Assembly (NCBI GenBank): GCA_964526475.1
Contig: CAZGKF010000012.1
Location: 8,800 to 72,799 of the forward strand
Origin: CAYVTV01 sp964526475
Lineage (GTDB): Bacteria > Bacteroidota > Bacteroidia > Bacteroidales > GCA-2748055
Reading direction: 5' to 3'
DNA: 64,000 nucleotides
The translations under genes were made by a program, and so were the position numbers. The stretch's first letter is position 1; the number at the start of each line of letters is the position of its first letter. Of this stretch, positions 42,864-51,382 are shown piece after piece. Below the pieces are notes generated by a model. It was not told the origin of the DNA. It ran no database searches and saw only the letters and a program-made list of their open reading frames with translations.

Positions 42864-42966
42864 AAATGTTGTTTTGGAACAACAAATATATCAATAATAT
42901 GTTGTATGTACACAACAGTTAAAGAAATAAACAATTTACTTTTTTAAAAATAATTCATGAATATCA

Positions 42967-44361
42967 CTATTTTTTCGCCATCTCCAGTGCCTTGAGATTT
43001 GTGTAATATTTGGCTATCATATTGGGTACTTCCCATTCAGGCAATGCACCATCCTGCAAATATTGAAGGTACCTCTCTGTTACCTGACCAAAATGAGCTT
43101 CATGGCCAATCTTATACTTTTCAGGTATCTCTACTTTCCATTTGCCATCATCTAAAGGAATTAATTCTACACCAGGGTACGTTTCTCCGATAGTATTAAT
43201 GGCTTTCTGCAGACTTAAAGCAAAAGCATCAAGGTTCTCAGTCTCTTTGGCTTCAACATATAATATTGGTTTGAAGTTTTCTTCTTTCCCCTGTTGAATT
43301 ATCAAATCGGATTTTCCACCACGCATAATGGAATAATGTGTATCCCCTGTGCCCTCAGGAGCCTCAAAATTCCATATTACCAATGCTTTGGCATATTTGT
43401 CACGCAGCTTATAAATTATCTCTCCGTTAGCATAGACTTTCAAAATATCTCCTTCAACATATTTCTTTAAAAAATCGGGATATTCCTTTAACCGGGTAAC
43501 TTTTTCAAATTGCTGTGGGGTAAGTTCTGTTTGCCATCTCCTGGCTGCAATCATCTCAATATCATTCTTGTAATCAATTATCTGACCGGGAAACACTGTC
43601 CACTGAATAAGATCTACAAGATGGGTAGTAACATCCACAATTCCCTCTCCCTGCTGTTCCACATCAAGGTACCATGCAGGCCGTTTGATCGGATTGCCGG
43701 CTATGTACTTAAAAAAGTGATGCACACTTTCCTTGGTAATAGCAGGTTCTTCAGGCGTCCCATTTATCAGTCCCCCGAAAACATCATCCATCATTGACAA
43801 CTCACGTTGAATGATGGTTGTGATCTCAAACCGCTCTGTCATAATATCGTACAGCAATACATTATTTCTTTCCGCAGCTTCGAACGCTTGCAGGAGCATA
43901 GGGAATTTTTCAGGTGAGATAACCATAGGTTTATCAGCGAGAACATTAACTCCGGCTTCAATAAATTTAAGTATGTATTCCGTTTTATTGGCATTGTTCC
44001 CGGCAGTGATCATAACATTTCCGGATTTTTCAGCAAGACTTTTTTCAAGGAAATCGTCGCCGTAATAAACCTTTTGCACCCAGCTTGTTGGGTTTTCAGA
44101 ACGGGTGTTAAAACCTTCAATTCTATTCAGATGATCTTCAACTTCAGGACCTGCCGGAGCATAAACATGAACAACAGGATCAACCTGATCGTACATTAAC
44201 TTCTGGATCAAAGTTGCATGAAAATGACCCGGATTGAGGGTGATCAGCTTTACTTCATTTTTTGCTCCTGTAAACATCTTTTCCTTTTTTTTATCTCCGC
44301 AGGAAGAGATGATAAACAGAAATGCCAGGGAAAGCGCATAATAGATTGTTCTTTTTCTCAT
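42967..44361 (-). CDS. Exported Gfo/Idh/MocA-type oxidoreductase lipoprotein
   Basis: 464 residues. The lipoprotein signal ends in FIISSC. The Rossmann part is unusual at its start (VKLITLNPGHFHATLI) but has the family's EAGVNVLADKPMVIS with the conserved Lys, and GIVDVTTHLVDLIQW, the His that acts in catalysis. Family enzymes use a tightly bound or soluble NAD(P) to oxidise sugars. An exported, membrane-tethered version suggests formation or reduction of keto-sugars outside the cytoplasm, as reported for Bacteroidota keto-glycoside pathways. No partner is adjacent, but TIM-barrel lipoproteins occur at 22099 and 37012. Confidence 0.87.
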   Translation of the reverse strand: MRKRTIYYALSLAFLFIISSCGDKKKEKMFTGAKNEVKLITLNPGHFHATLIQKLMYDQVDPVVHVYAPAGPEVEDHLNRIEGFNTRSENPTSWVQKVYYGDDFLEKSLAEKSGNVMITAGNNANKTEYILKFIEAGVNVLADKPMVISPEKFPMLLQAFEAAERNNVLLYDIMTERFEITTIIQRELSMMDDVFGGLINGTPEEPAITKESVHHFFKYIAGNPIKRPAWYLDVEQQGEGIVDVTTHLVDLIQWTVFPGQIIDYKNDIEMIAARRWQTELTPQQFEKVTRLKEYPDFLKKYVEGDILKVYANGEIIYKLRDKYAKALVIWNFEAPEGTGDTHYSIMRGGKSDLIIQQGKEENFKPILYVEAKETENLDAFALSLQKAINTIGETYPGVELIPLDDGKWKVEIPEKYKIGHEAHFGQVTERYLQYLQDGALPEWEVPNMIAKYYTNLKALEMAKK

Positions 44362-44741
44362 GATGATGTAAAATTAGTTTATGATGCATTTATAAAAATT
44401 TTTTGTGATACTTAATTACTGATCCTTTTCAATTATTGTTTTTGGATAAAAAAACAGCCGGTGGTTTTGGCTTCTTCTCCCGTTTGTCCTACCATAAAAA
44501 ATCAAATGATAACAAAGCACATTAAATACCGGTCTGTTAAACGCCTCATTAAAGATAGTATTTAAGGTTCCAAAGATCAAAAAAAAAAATTATTATAACA
44601 ACAAGAAGTTATAATCCTGTTTAATAATATATCATATCCTGAAACTATCAATTCTTTTATTCTTAGCAGTAATAATTCGACGGAAAGTAATATATTTGAT
44701 ATGAATGAATATTTTAAGCCGCATATTTAAAGAAAGATAAT
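44362..44741. other. Divergent intergenic region without recognised elements
   Basis: 380 AT-rich bases between the oxidoreductase and the ABC importer. A TATATTTG octamer at 44691-44698 fits the -7 element for the importer genes, without a TTTG at -33. I checked by eye for a TPP-type riboswitch, given the importer family, and found none. Confidence 0.4.
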
Positions 44742-44822
44742 TTGGCATACTTTAAAACCCTCCTTCAGAATGTCAGGCTTGATTATTTCAGGCTTTTAAC
44801 TTTATCCTGCAACAGGAAGATT

Positions 44823-45806
44823 TTGCGTAGCAAATTTCTTTTTATAGCTGGTATCAGCATGATAATCATGCTTTTTAACAATTGCCGGTCAGCCGGTCCC
44901 AGGGAAGACTCGATAATTACAGCCACTCTAAAGGGACCCGGGGGTATTGCAATGATAAAAATGATCGAAGAAAGACCGGTAATAAATATTTATAATACCA
45001 GTTTTATTCTGAAAAATGAACCCGGACAGGTAAGAGACCTGATGATCAGGGAGAAAATTGATATTGCAGTTCTTCCTTCCACTATGGCAGCTCTTCTCTA
45101 TAATAAAGGATTGCCTTATATTCTGGCTGCAATTCCGGTATGGGGAACTCTTTACCTATTCGGGAGCGACCCTGACATAAGATCATGGGGAGATCTGAAG
45201 GGAAAAACTGTGAGTCTGATGGGAAAAGGCATGACACCTGATGTTTTGTTCCGGTATCTTGCTAAGGAGAATGGTCTTGAACCGGAAAGAGATATATTTG
45301 CAGATTATTCATTTCCCACACATATTGAACTTGCTAATGCCATAGCAGCAGGAGTGTCCAAACTTGGAGTAATCTCCGAACCTCAGGTAAGTATGGTTGT
45401 TCGTAAAAATCCTGATGTCAGGGTGATACTTGATCTTAACAGCGAATGGAAATTATTGTTTGGCGATTCCATCCCTTTTGCTCAAACAGCTCTCCTTGTG
45501 CATAAGGAATTGGCTGCAAGAAAACCGGAAATAATAAACTCTTACTGTAAGCACCTTGAAGAATCAATAAACTGGGTAAATGAAAATATCCCGGAAGCAT
45601 CTTTACTTGTTGAAAAATACAAAATATTACCTGACAGACAAATTGCTGAATTCTCTATACCCAGGTGTAACCTGCGTTTCATGGAAGCATGGAAAGGTAG
45701 AAAAGGAATTGAGGAATATCTGAAAGTCTTTTATATATTTAACCCGCAAAGTATTGGAGGTAAACTTCCTGATGAATCCTTTTATTTCAAAAAACAGGCT
45801 GATTAG
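44823..45806 (+). CDS. NitT/TauT-type ABC importer substrate-binding lipoprotein
   Basis: 327 residues from TTG 44823, chosen because it yields a compact lipoprotein signal (RSKFLFIAG to LFNNC); a TTG at 44742 would add 27 residues in front and no ATG is available. The domain resembles SsuA/ThiY/NMT1 periplasmic binding proteins: ATLKGPGGIAMIKM, DIAVLPSTMAALLYNKG, WGDLKGKTVSLMGKG and LGVISEPQVSMVV. It captures a small organic or inorganic anion, or a vitamin precursor, for the permease and ATPase genes that follow. It overlaps the permease gene by 35 bases. The ligand cannot be predicted. Confidence 0.85.
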   Translation: MRSKFLFIAGISMIIMLFNNCRSAGPREDSIITATLKGPGGIAMIKMIEERPVINIYNTSFILKNEPGQVRDLMIREKIDIAVLPSTMAALLYNKGLPYILAAIPVWGTLYLFGSDPDIRSWGDLKGKTVSLMGKGMTPDVLFRYLAKENGLEPERDIFADYSFPTHIELANAIAAGVSKLGVISEPQVSMVVRKNPDVRVILDLNSEWKLLFGDSIPFAQTALLVHKELAARKPEIINSYCKHLEESINWVNENIPEASLLVEKYKILPDRQIAEFSIPRCNLRFMEAWKGRKGIEEYLKVFYIFNPQSIGGKLPDESFYFKKQAD

Positions 45807-46524
45807 TATTCTTGCTATCGTCTTCCTTTTGGGTGTTTGGAAAGTGATATCATATCTGGCTGCTTCCGGGCAGATCTTTCCATCCCCCGAGCAAACAATG
45901 ATTTCGTTTTTCAATATTGTAAGCACCAAACATTTTATGCTTTCGATATCTGCAACCGTTATCAGAGGTCTTACCGGTTTTTTCATTGCACTTCTCTTTG
46001 CCTTTCTATTGGGAATTCCTGCGGGAATGAGCAAGCCTGCATTTCTCTTTGTTAATCCCATCCTGGTCACTATCCGTTCGACTCCGGTAATATCCCTTAT
46101 TCTACTGGCTATTATTTGGTTAGGAGGAGAGCTTGTGCCGGTTTTTATTGCTCTGCTTACCATGTTCCCTATTTTATGCGGAAATATTATTGAAGGTATC
46201 AGAAGCGTTGACAAAAGCCTCATCGAAATGGGAACTGTATATAATGTGAGTAAAAAGAGGATTTTATTTAACATTTCCATACCTTCTATTATCCCGTTTT
46301 TAACCAGCGGAATATCCAACGCAATGGGTTTTGGCTGGAGGGCTATAATTATTGGGGAAGTTCTTGCTCAACCGAGATTTGGGATTGGAACAAGGATGCA
46401 GGATGCACAAATATTTCTGATGGTAAGCGATTTAATTGCGTGGACAATAATGGCAATTATTATTAGCTACTTTTTTGAAACCATGGTACGCATAGCAGAG
46501 AAAAAAATCGTTATATGGAAATAA
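45772..46524 (+). CDS. ABC importer permease (NitT/TauT type)
   Basis: 250 residues from ATG 45772, which has GGAGG 11 bases upstream, a rare Shine-Dalgarno-like site here; a TTG at 45754 is less likely. Six membrane segments, and the cytoplasmic EAA loop EGIRSVDKSLIEMGTVYNVS that docks the ATPase. The start lies inside the binding-protein gene, and the stop touches the ATPase start, so the three genes are translationally linked. Confidence 0.92.
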   Translation: MNPFISKNRLISILAIVFLLGVWKVISYLAASGQIFPSPEQTMISFFNIVSTKHFMLSISATVIRGLTGFFIALLFAFLLGIPAGMSKPAFLFVNPILVTIRSTPVISLILLAIIWLGGELVPVFIALLTMFPILCGNIIEGIRSVDKSLIEMGTVYNVSKKRILFNISIPSIIPFLTSGISNAMGFGWRAIIIGEVLAQPRFGIGTRMQDAQIFLMVSDLIAWTIMAIIISYFFETMVRIAEKKIVIWK

Positions 46525-47199
46525 ATGCCTCAACTGAAAAAAATATATAAATCCTACGGGAACCTTGAGATTCTGAATGATTTCAGTATTTCATTCATGA
46601 AAAATCAGATAAACTGTATCCTTGGTCCTTCAGGTTGCGGAAAAACCACTATTCTTAATATGCTGGCAGGAACTGTCCGGGCTGATAAAGGAACTATTAC
46701 AGGGATGCCTTCAAGGATTTCATATGTCTTTCAGGAGCACAGGTTACTACCCTGGAAGACTGTTAAAAAGAATATCGAATTCATTTTAAGGGATCATCTG
46801 CCGGAAAATCTGATAAAGGAAAGAACGGAAAGGTACCTGGGAATTGTGGAAATGACAAAATTCGCAGATTATTATCCGCACCGGCTAAGCGGAGGTATGA
46901 AACAAAGAGTTTCTCTTGCCAGAGCTTTTTCATACGATTCAGAACTGATACTTATGGATGAACCTTTTAATTCACTTGATTATAAGCTTAAGAAAAACGT
47001 TGGCAAAGCCTTTGTCAGATTATGGGAAGAGGACAAAAGAACTGTGATATTTGTGACGCACGACATTGATGAAGCAGTAGAACTGGGTCATGCTATATTT
47101 GTCTTATCATTGCCTCCGGTAAAACTGCTTCGCACCTTTATAACATATCCTAATGAAAACAAATTGCTACTTAAAGAAGATATTATTAAACTGATATAA
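46525..47199 (+). CDS. ABC importer ATP-binding protein (NitT/TauT type)
   Basis: 224 residues. Walker A GPSGCGKTT, Q-loop VFQEHRLLPW, signature LSGGMKQR, Walker B LILMDEP and switch His in FVTHDIDEA are all intact. The HRLLPW sequence after the Q-loop is typical of the nitrate/sulfonate/taurine class. It begins directly after the permease stop codon (46522-46524). Together with the two preceding genes it makes a complete importer. Confidence 0.95.
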   Translation: MPQLKKIYKSYGNLEILNDFSISFMKNQINCILGPSGCGKTTILNMLAGTVRADKGTITGMPSRISYVFQEHRLLPWKTVKKNIEFILRDHLPENLIKERTERYLGIVEMTKFADYYPHRLSGGMKQRVSLARAFSYDSELILMDEPFNSLDYKLKKNVGKAFVRLWEEDKRTVIFVTHDIDEAVELGHAIFVLSLPPVKLLRTFITYPNENKLLLKEDIIKLI

Positions 47200-47207
47200 T
47201 TCTACTA

Positions 47208-47246
47208 TGACAGATTGGGGAAATCATTGAAAATGCTAATCTGTCA
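47208..47246 (+). other. Inverted repeat after the ABC operon
   Basis: TGACAGATT (47208-47216) pairs perfectly with AATCTGTCA (47238-47246) across a 21-base loop, 9 bases after the ATPase stop codon. It is not followed by a T run, so it is a possible mRNA-end stem-loop rather than a clear terminator. Confidence 0.35.
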
Positions 47247-47470
47247 AAGTAAAATGAGATGAAAAAATATTTAAAAACCTATGCTTAAATACGATCATGA
47301 AATCCTGAAATCCTCACGTGTACATGAAAACTATGCTTCCTGGGGATATTTTGACTTCCGGAGAAAGGGGTAAGATTATGAAGAAGGTTTTCAAAGTGTT
47401 CCGGTGGACTGGAGAATTAATACCGAAAAAAAAAGCCTTCTTCAGTAAAATAAAAGAATGTCTTATTAAG

Positions 47471-47554
47471 TGCCCAGGACTGGACTCGAACCAGCACGCC
47501 CTTGCAAGCACCAGCCCCTCAAGCTGGCGTGTCTACCAATTTCACCACCTGGGC
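47471..47554 (-). tRNA. tRNA-Leu (anticodon GAG)
   Basis: Minus strand, 84 nucleotides with the long variable arm of class II tRNAs. Acceptor GCCCAGG/CCTGGGC, D-arm GTGGTGAAATTGGTAGACAC, anticodon stem CCAGC/GCTGG with loop TTGAGGG (anticodon GAG), variable arm TGCTTGCAAGGGCG, T-arm CTGGTTCGAGTCCAG. Discriminator A; CCA is not encoded. Confidence 0.96.
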
Positions 47555-48166
47555 AATTAAATAAAAAGTTCACAAATATAAAAAGAAAAACATGAATCAT
47601 CAATAAAACAAATACGAGAAGATCTGTTTTTTACAAGTCATATTGCCTTAGAGGGAAAAATATAAGGAATATGTTCGTCCAATCAACTGATTCAATGAAA
47701 TTTGTTGCTTCTATGATATATTTACGGAAGGCCTGGTTTAATTAAGGTGATCATAAATTGTCACTTAGACAGATTTAACATAAAAATGATTTATTAGATT
47801 TTTATTTTCATTTTAGATTTACTATTTTTGCCCGCTGAAAATTCAGAATAAATGGAACGCGAAGGCGGATTAAACCCATTTCCAGACCCGGTTTATATAC
47901 GAATTTGCCAGTCATTTGGGTTTTTTTAGTATTTTTGCAATCATTTTAAAACGTTTTTTTAGTAAGCTAATTATCAATATATTATTTTTTTATTCGTGAA
48001 ACTCAAATTTCAAAAACGAAGTGAATTGAAACTTGCAGGTTTAACGTATCCCGGTTGCGGAGCGTATCGTGAATAAAAAAAATTGATGCCTCGTCAGCTT
48101 TGCTGCAAGGTAGTTCATATTATCCGGAAATATTTAAAAATTCTCACATAAGAAAAATCTATTAAT
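47555..48166. other. Leader region upstream of the V-ATPase operon
   Basis: 612 bases with no convincing gene. Two TATTTTTG octamers (47823-47830 and 47930-47937) match the -7 element; the second has TTTG 22 bases upstream (47904-47907), a little long. If it is used, the leader of the V-ATPase mRNA exceeds 200 bases. The segment 48030-48110 is less AT-rich than the rest (CCCGGTTGCGGAGCG) and could fold. A 25-codon frame at 47852 is not supported. Confidence 0.4.
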
Positions 48167-48784
48167 ATGGAAAACAAACTTCAGGAACTTACCGAAAAGA
48201 TCTATGCTGAAGGAGTAGGCAAAGCAAGCAAAGAGGCAGAAACCATAATTGAAAAAGCCAAAGCTGAAGCTGGAAATCTGGAGAAACAAGCCAGAAAAGA
48301 TGCAGCACAAATCCTGGAGAAAGCAGAAAAAGAAGCAATAGAATTAAAAAAGAATGTGGAATCTGAGGTCAGACTCTCTGCCCGCCAGGCGATATCAGCA
48401 ATTAAACAGGAACTCAATAATCTGATCATCACCAGGGCTACGGAAAAAGTTGTGAAAGATGCATTTGATGATGATAAATTCATAAAACACATAATTGAAA
48501 CTGCAATTAAAAACTGGAATCCTGGGGAATCGAAATCATTCGATGCAGTAATTCTTCTCCCGGAGAAAGATGAGAAAGAGCTACATGATTATTTTACGAA
48601 AAAACAGAAATCCCTTCTTGACTCCGGTCTTGAACTCAAATTTGATGAAAATCTGAAGTCTGGTTTTAAGATCGGGCCTAAAGACGATAGCTACCTGATT
48701 AGTTTTACTGAAGAAGATTTTGAAAATTTCTTTAAAAATTATTTACGTCCAAGAACAACTGAACTTCTTTATTCCAGTAAATAA
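48167..48784 (+). CDS. atpE: V-type ATP synthase/ATPase subunit E
   Basis: 205 residues. The N-terminal half is a long charged helix rich in Ala, Glu and Lys (KASKEAETIIEKAKAEAGN), the coiled-coil part of the peripheral stalk; the C-terminal half is globular and ends in LRPRTTELLY. Subunit E joins the catalytic head to the membrane part and prevents it from turning. First gene of the operon; its stop overlaps the next start by one base (TAATG). Confidence 0.9.
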   Translation: MENKLQELTEKIYAEGVGKASKEAETIIEKAKAEAGNLEKQARKDAAQILEKAEKEAIELKKNVESEVRLSARQAISAIKQELNNLIITRATEKVVKDAFDDDKFIKHIIETAIKNWNPGESKSFDAVILLPEKDEKELHDYFTKKQKSLLDSGLELKFDENLKSGFKIGPKDDSYLISFTEEDFENFFKNYLRPRTTELLYSSK

Positions 48785-49641
48785 TGTTTAGAAGAAATTA
48801 TTATTACCTGGTTGCAGGCCTCCCGGATATCTTACTTGATCAAAAAAAACTTAGTTTTACAATTGACGGGGTCAAAAAGGATATGCAATATCATTTGCAT
48901 CCTGATGATTACAGACTTATTGAATTGCTCTTTTTACCCGTCGATAACCGTAACCTTCTGAATCTGGCACTTAAAACAGATAAGTCTTTTGAAGACCGTG
49001 GAAAATATAACATGGAAGAGCTTGAGCAGGAGATAAAGGAACCAGGACATTGCGAAAGCTACATACAGACTTTCATTACTGCCTTTAAATCTGATACTCC
49101 CATATTCGAAAAATTGTCGTGGGAAGATCAGCTTACATGGTTGTATTATGATTACGTGCGTAAATGCGACAATGATTATCTCCGCAAATGGTTCGATTTT
49201 GATCTTAATCTTAAAAATATTGTTGCAGGATTTAATGTTCGCAAGCATAAGCTAACAGGTGAGAGTATTTACATTGGCGACAGCTTTGTTGTACAGGCGG
49301 TAAAAAAGAGTACTTTAAAGGATTTTGGGCTAAGCAACGATTTTGAGTATATGGATAAACTTCTTAGTATTCAGGAGAATGATAATTTTCTTGAAAAGGA
49401 GAAAGCAATGGACATCCTGCGGTGGAATTTTCTTGATGAACAAAATACATTTAATTATTTTACCATTGAAGTTTTACTTGCATATATCATTAAACTGCAC
49501 ATGATAGAACGTTGGCTTGCTTTAGATAAGGAAACCGGAGAAAAAATGTTCAGGCAGTTACTAAATGATCTTGAAAAAAGTTATGTATTTCCTAAAGAAT
49601 TTATGATAAATGAAAGAAGAAAAGAATCTAACCAGGGGTAA
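48784..49641 (+). CDS. DUF2764 family protein of the V-ATPase operon
   Basis: 285 residues, beginning YYYLVAGLPDILLDQKKL, the DUF2764 signature; rich in charged helices (LRWNFLDEQNTFNYFTIEVL). The family occurs only in V-ATPase operons of Bacteroidota, Spirochaetes and Chlamydiae, at the place where subunit C (NtpC) stands in other bacteria. A role as the C-like central-stalk connector is inferred from position and size, not proven. Its 3' end overlaps the A gene by 32 bases. Confidence 0.9.
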   Translation: MFRRNYYYLVAGLPDILLDQKKLSFTIDGVKKDMQYHLHPDDYRLIELLFLPVDNRNLLNLALKTDKSFEDRGKYNMEELEQEIKEPGHCESYIQTFITAFKSDTPIFEKLSWEDQLTWLYYDYVRKCDNDYLRKWFDFDLNLKNIVAGFNVRKHKLTGESIYIGDSFVVQAVKKSTLKDFGLSNDFEYMDKLLSIQENDNFLEKEKAMDILRWNFLDEQNTFNYFTIEVLLAYIIKLHMIERWLALDKETGEKMFRQLLNDLEKSYVFPKEFMINERRKESNQG

Positions 49642-51382
49642 AGTAACCGGTGTTATTGCCAACCTGGTGATGGTAGATGTTGACGGTCCCATTTCTCAGA
49701 ATGAAATCTGTTACATCCATCACAACGGAGTTATGCTAATGGCCGAAGTAATAAAAGTTTTGGAAAAGCGTGCTTATATTCAGGTTTTTGAAAGTACCAG
49801 GGGCTTGAAGATTGGTACTGAGGTAGAATTTTCAAAAGCGATGCTTGAAGTGACACTCGGACCCGGTTTGCTTTCAAAAAACTTTGATGGGCTTCAGCAT
49901 GATCTTGACAAGATGGACGGTGTTTTTCTAAAAAGTGGTGATTATACCGAAGCTCTCGAATATGATAAGTTATGGCTGTTTAAACCCATTGCAAAAGCGG
50001 GAGATATTGTTGCGGCTGGCGACTGGCTCGGTGAGGTGAATGAAAACCATCAGAAACACAAGATCATGGTTCCGTTTAAATTCAACGGGAAATATAAAGT
50101 TAAAAGCATTACAGAGGAAGGTAAATATAAGGTAAAGGATACTGTGGCTGTCCTCCTTGACAGCAAAAACAACGAGGTTCCTTTAACAATGGTTCAAAAC
50201 TGGCCTGTTAAATTACCCATTAAAGCATACAAAGAAAAACCACGTCCATTCAAATTACTCGAAACAGGAGTAAGAACTATCGATACTCTTAATCCAATTG
50301 TAGAAGGTGGAACAGGATTTATTCCCGGACCTTTCGGAAGTGGTAAAACCGTTTTACAGCATGCCATATCAAAGCAGGCAGAAGCTGACATTGTAATTGT
50401 CGCGGCCTGTGGAGAAAGAGCTAATGAGGTTGTTGAGATTTTTGCGGAGTTCCCTGAGATTGAAGATCCCAGAACCGGCCGTAAGCTGATGGAAAGAACC
50501 ATCATCATTGCCAACACTTCCAACATGCCTGTTGCTGCCCGTGAAGCCTCTGTATATACAGCCATGACCCTTGCAGAGTATTATCGTGCCATGGGTCTTA
50601 AAGTTCTGTTACTTGCTGATTCCACATCACGTTGGGCACAGGCACTGAGGGAAATGTCAAACAGAATGGAAGAACTTCCCGGTCCGGATGCATTTCCCAT
50701 GGACCTTCCGGCTATCATTTCCAATTTCTATTCAAGAGCCGGATACGTCTATCTGAACAACGAAGAAACAGGTTCCATCACCTTTATAGGTACGGTATCA
50801 CCTGCCGGAGGTAACCTGAAGGAACCTGTAACTGAATCTACCAAAAAAGTTGCCCGCTGTTTCTACGCGCTTTCACAGCAGCGTGCAGACAGCAAAAGAT
50901 ATCCTGCTATTGATCCTATTGACAGCTATTCCAAGTATATTGAATATACCGAATTGCAGGAATACCTCAAAAAACAGATAAACGACAACTGGGTAGATAA
51001 AGTGCTTCTTGTAAAAAATATATTAATACGTGGTAAGGAAGCCTATGAACAAATCAATATTCTTGGTGATGACGGCGTACCTGTTTCATACCATATAGAC
51101 TTCTGGAAATCTGAGGTTATAGATTTCGTAATACTTCAGCAGGATGCATTTGATCCTATTGATAGCTCAACTCCCATAAAGAGACAGGAAGTAATGCTTG
51201 ATAAAATGCTGGATGTTTACAAAACCAATTTCAATTTTGAATCTTTTGATGAGGTCAATCCATATTTTAAGCGAATAATCAACGAGTTCAAGCAGATGAA
51301 CTATTCTGAATTTGAATCAGAACAGTTCAAAAAACATGAAAAAGAATTGTCTAACATTATTGATGAAAGGAAAACAGCCTAA
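49610..51382 (+). CDS. atpA: V-type ATPase catalytic subunit A
   Basis: 590 residues. Walker A GPFGSGKT near residue 240 and the catalytic region CGERANEVVEIFAEFPEI; DSTSRWAQALREMSNRMEELP is the conserved nucleotide-contact region, and TVSPAGGNLKEPVT is typical of A-type subunits. The extra non-homologous insert at about 110-190 is present, as expected for V/A-type rather than F-type. It hydrolyses or makes ATP in the head. The start is inside the DUF2764 gene and its stop overlaps the B start by one base. Confidence 0.97.
   Translation: MKEEKNLTRGKVTGVIANLVMVDVDGPISQNEICYIHHNGVMLMAEVIKVLEKRAYIQVFESTRGLKIGTEVEFSKAMLEVTLGPGLLSKNFDGLQHDLDKMDGVFLKSGDYTEALEYDKLWLFKPIAKAGDIVAAGDWLGEVNENHQKHKIMVPFKFNGKYKVKSITEEGKYKVKDTVAVLLDSKNNEVPLTMVQNWPVKLPIKAYKEKPRPFKLLETGVRTIDTLNPIVEGGTGFIPGPFGSGKTVLQHAISKQAEADIVIVAACGERANEVVEIFAEFPEIEDPRTGRKLMERTIIIANTSNMPVAAREASVYTAMTLAEYYRAMGLKVLLLADSTSRWAQALREMSNRMEELPGPDAFPMDLPAIISNFYSRAGYVYLNNEETGSITFIGTVSPAGGNLKEPVTESTKKVARCFYALSQQRADSKRYPAIDPIDSYSKYIEYTELQEYLKKQINDNWVDKVLLVKNILIRGKEAYEQINILGDDGVPVSYHIDFWKSEVIDFVILQQDAFDPIDSSTPIKRQEVMLDKMLDVYKTNFNFESFDEVNPYFKRIINEFKQMNYSEFESEQFKKHEKELSNIIDERKTA

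Noticed and set aside
44362..44741. Riboswitch upstream of the ABC importer
   Set aside because: I looked for TPP-type conserved blocks by eye and saw none; a covariance-model search would be decisive.
47318..47560. 80-codon plus-strand frame
   Set aside because: It runs through the antisense of tRNA-Leu and has no promoter or homology signal.
47852..47929. 25-codon frame upstream of the V-ATPase operon
   Set aside because: Too short, no recognisable motif and no start-site support; more likely part of an untranslated leader.
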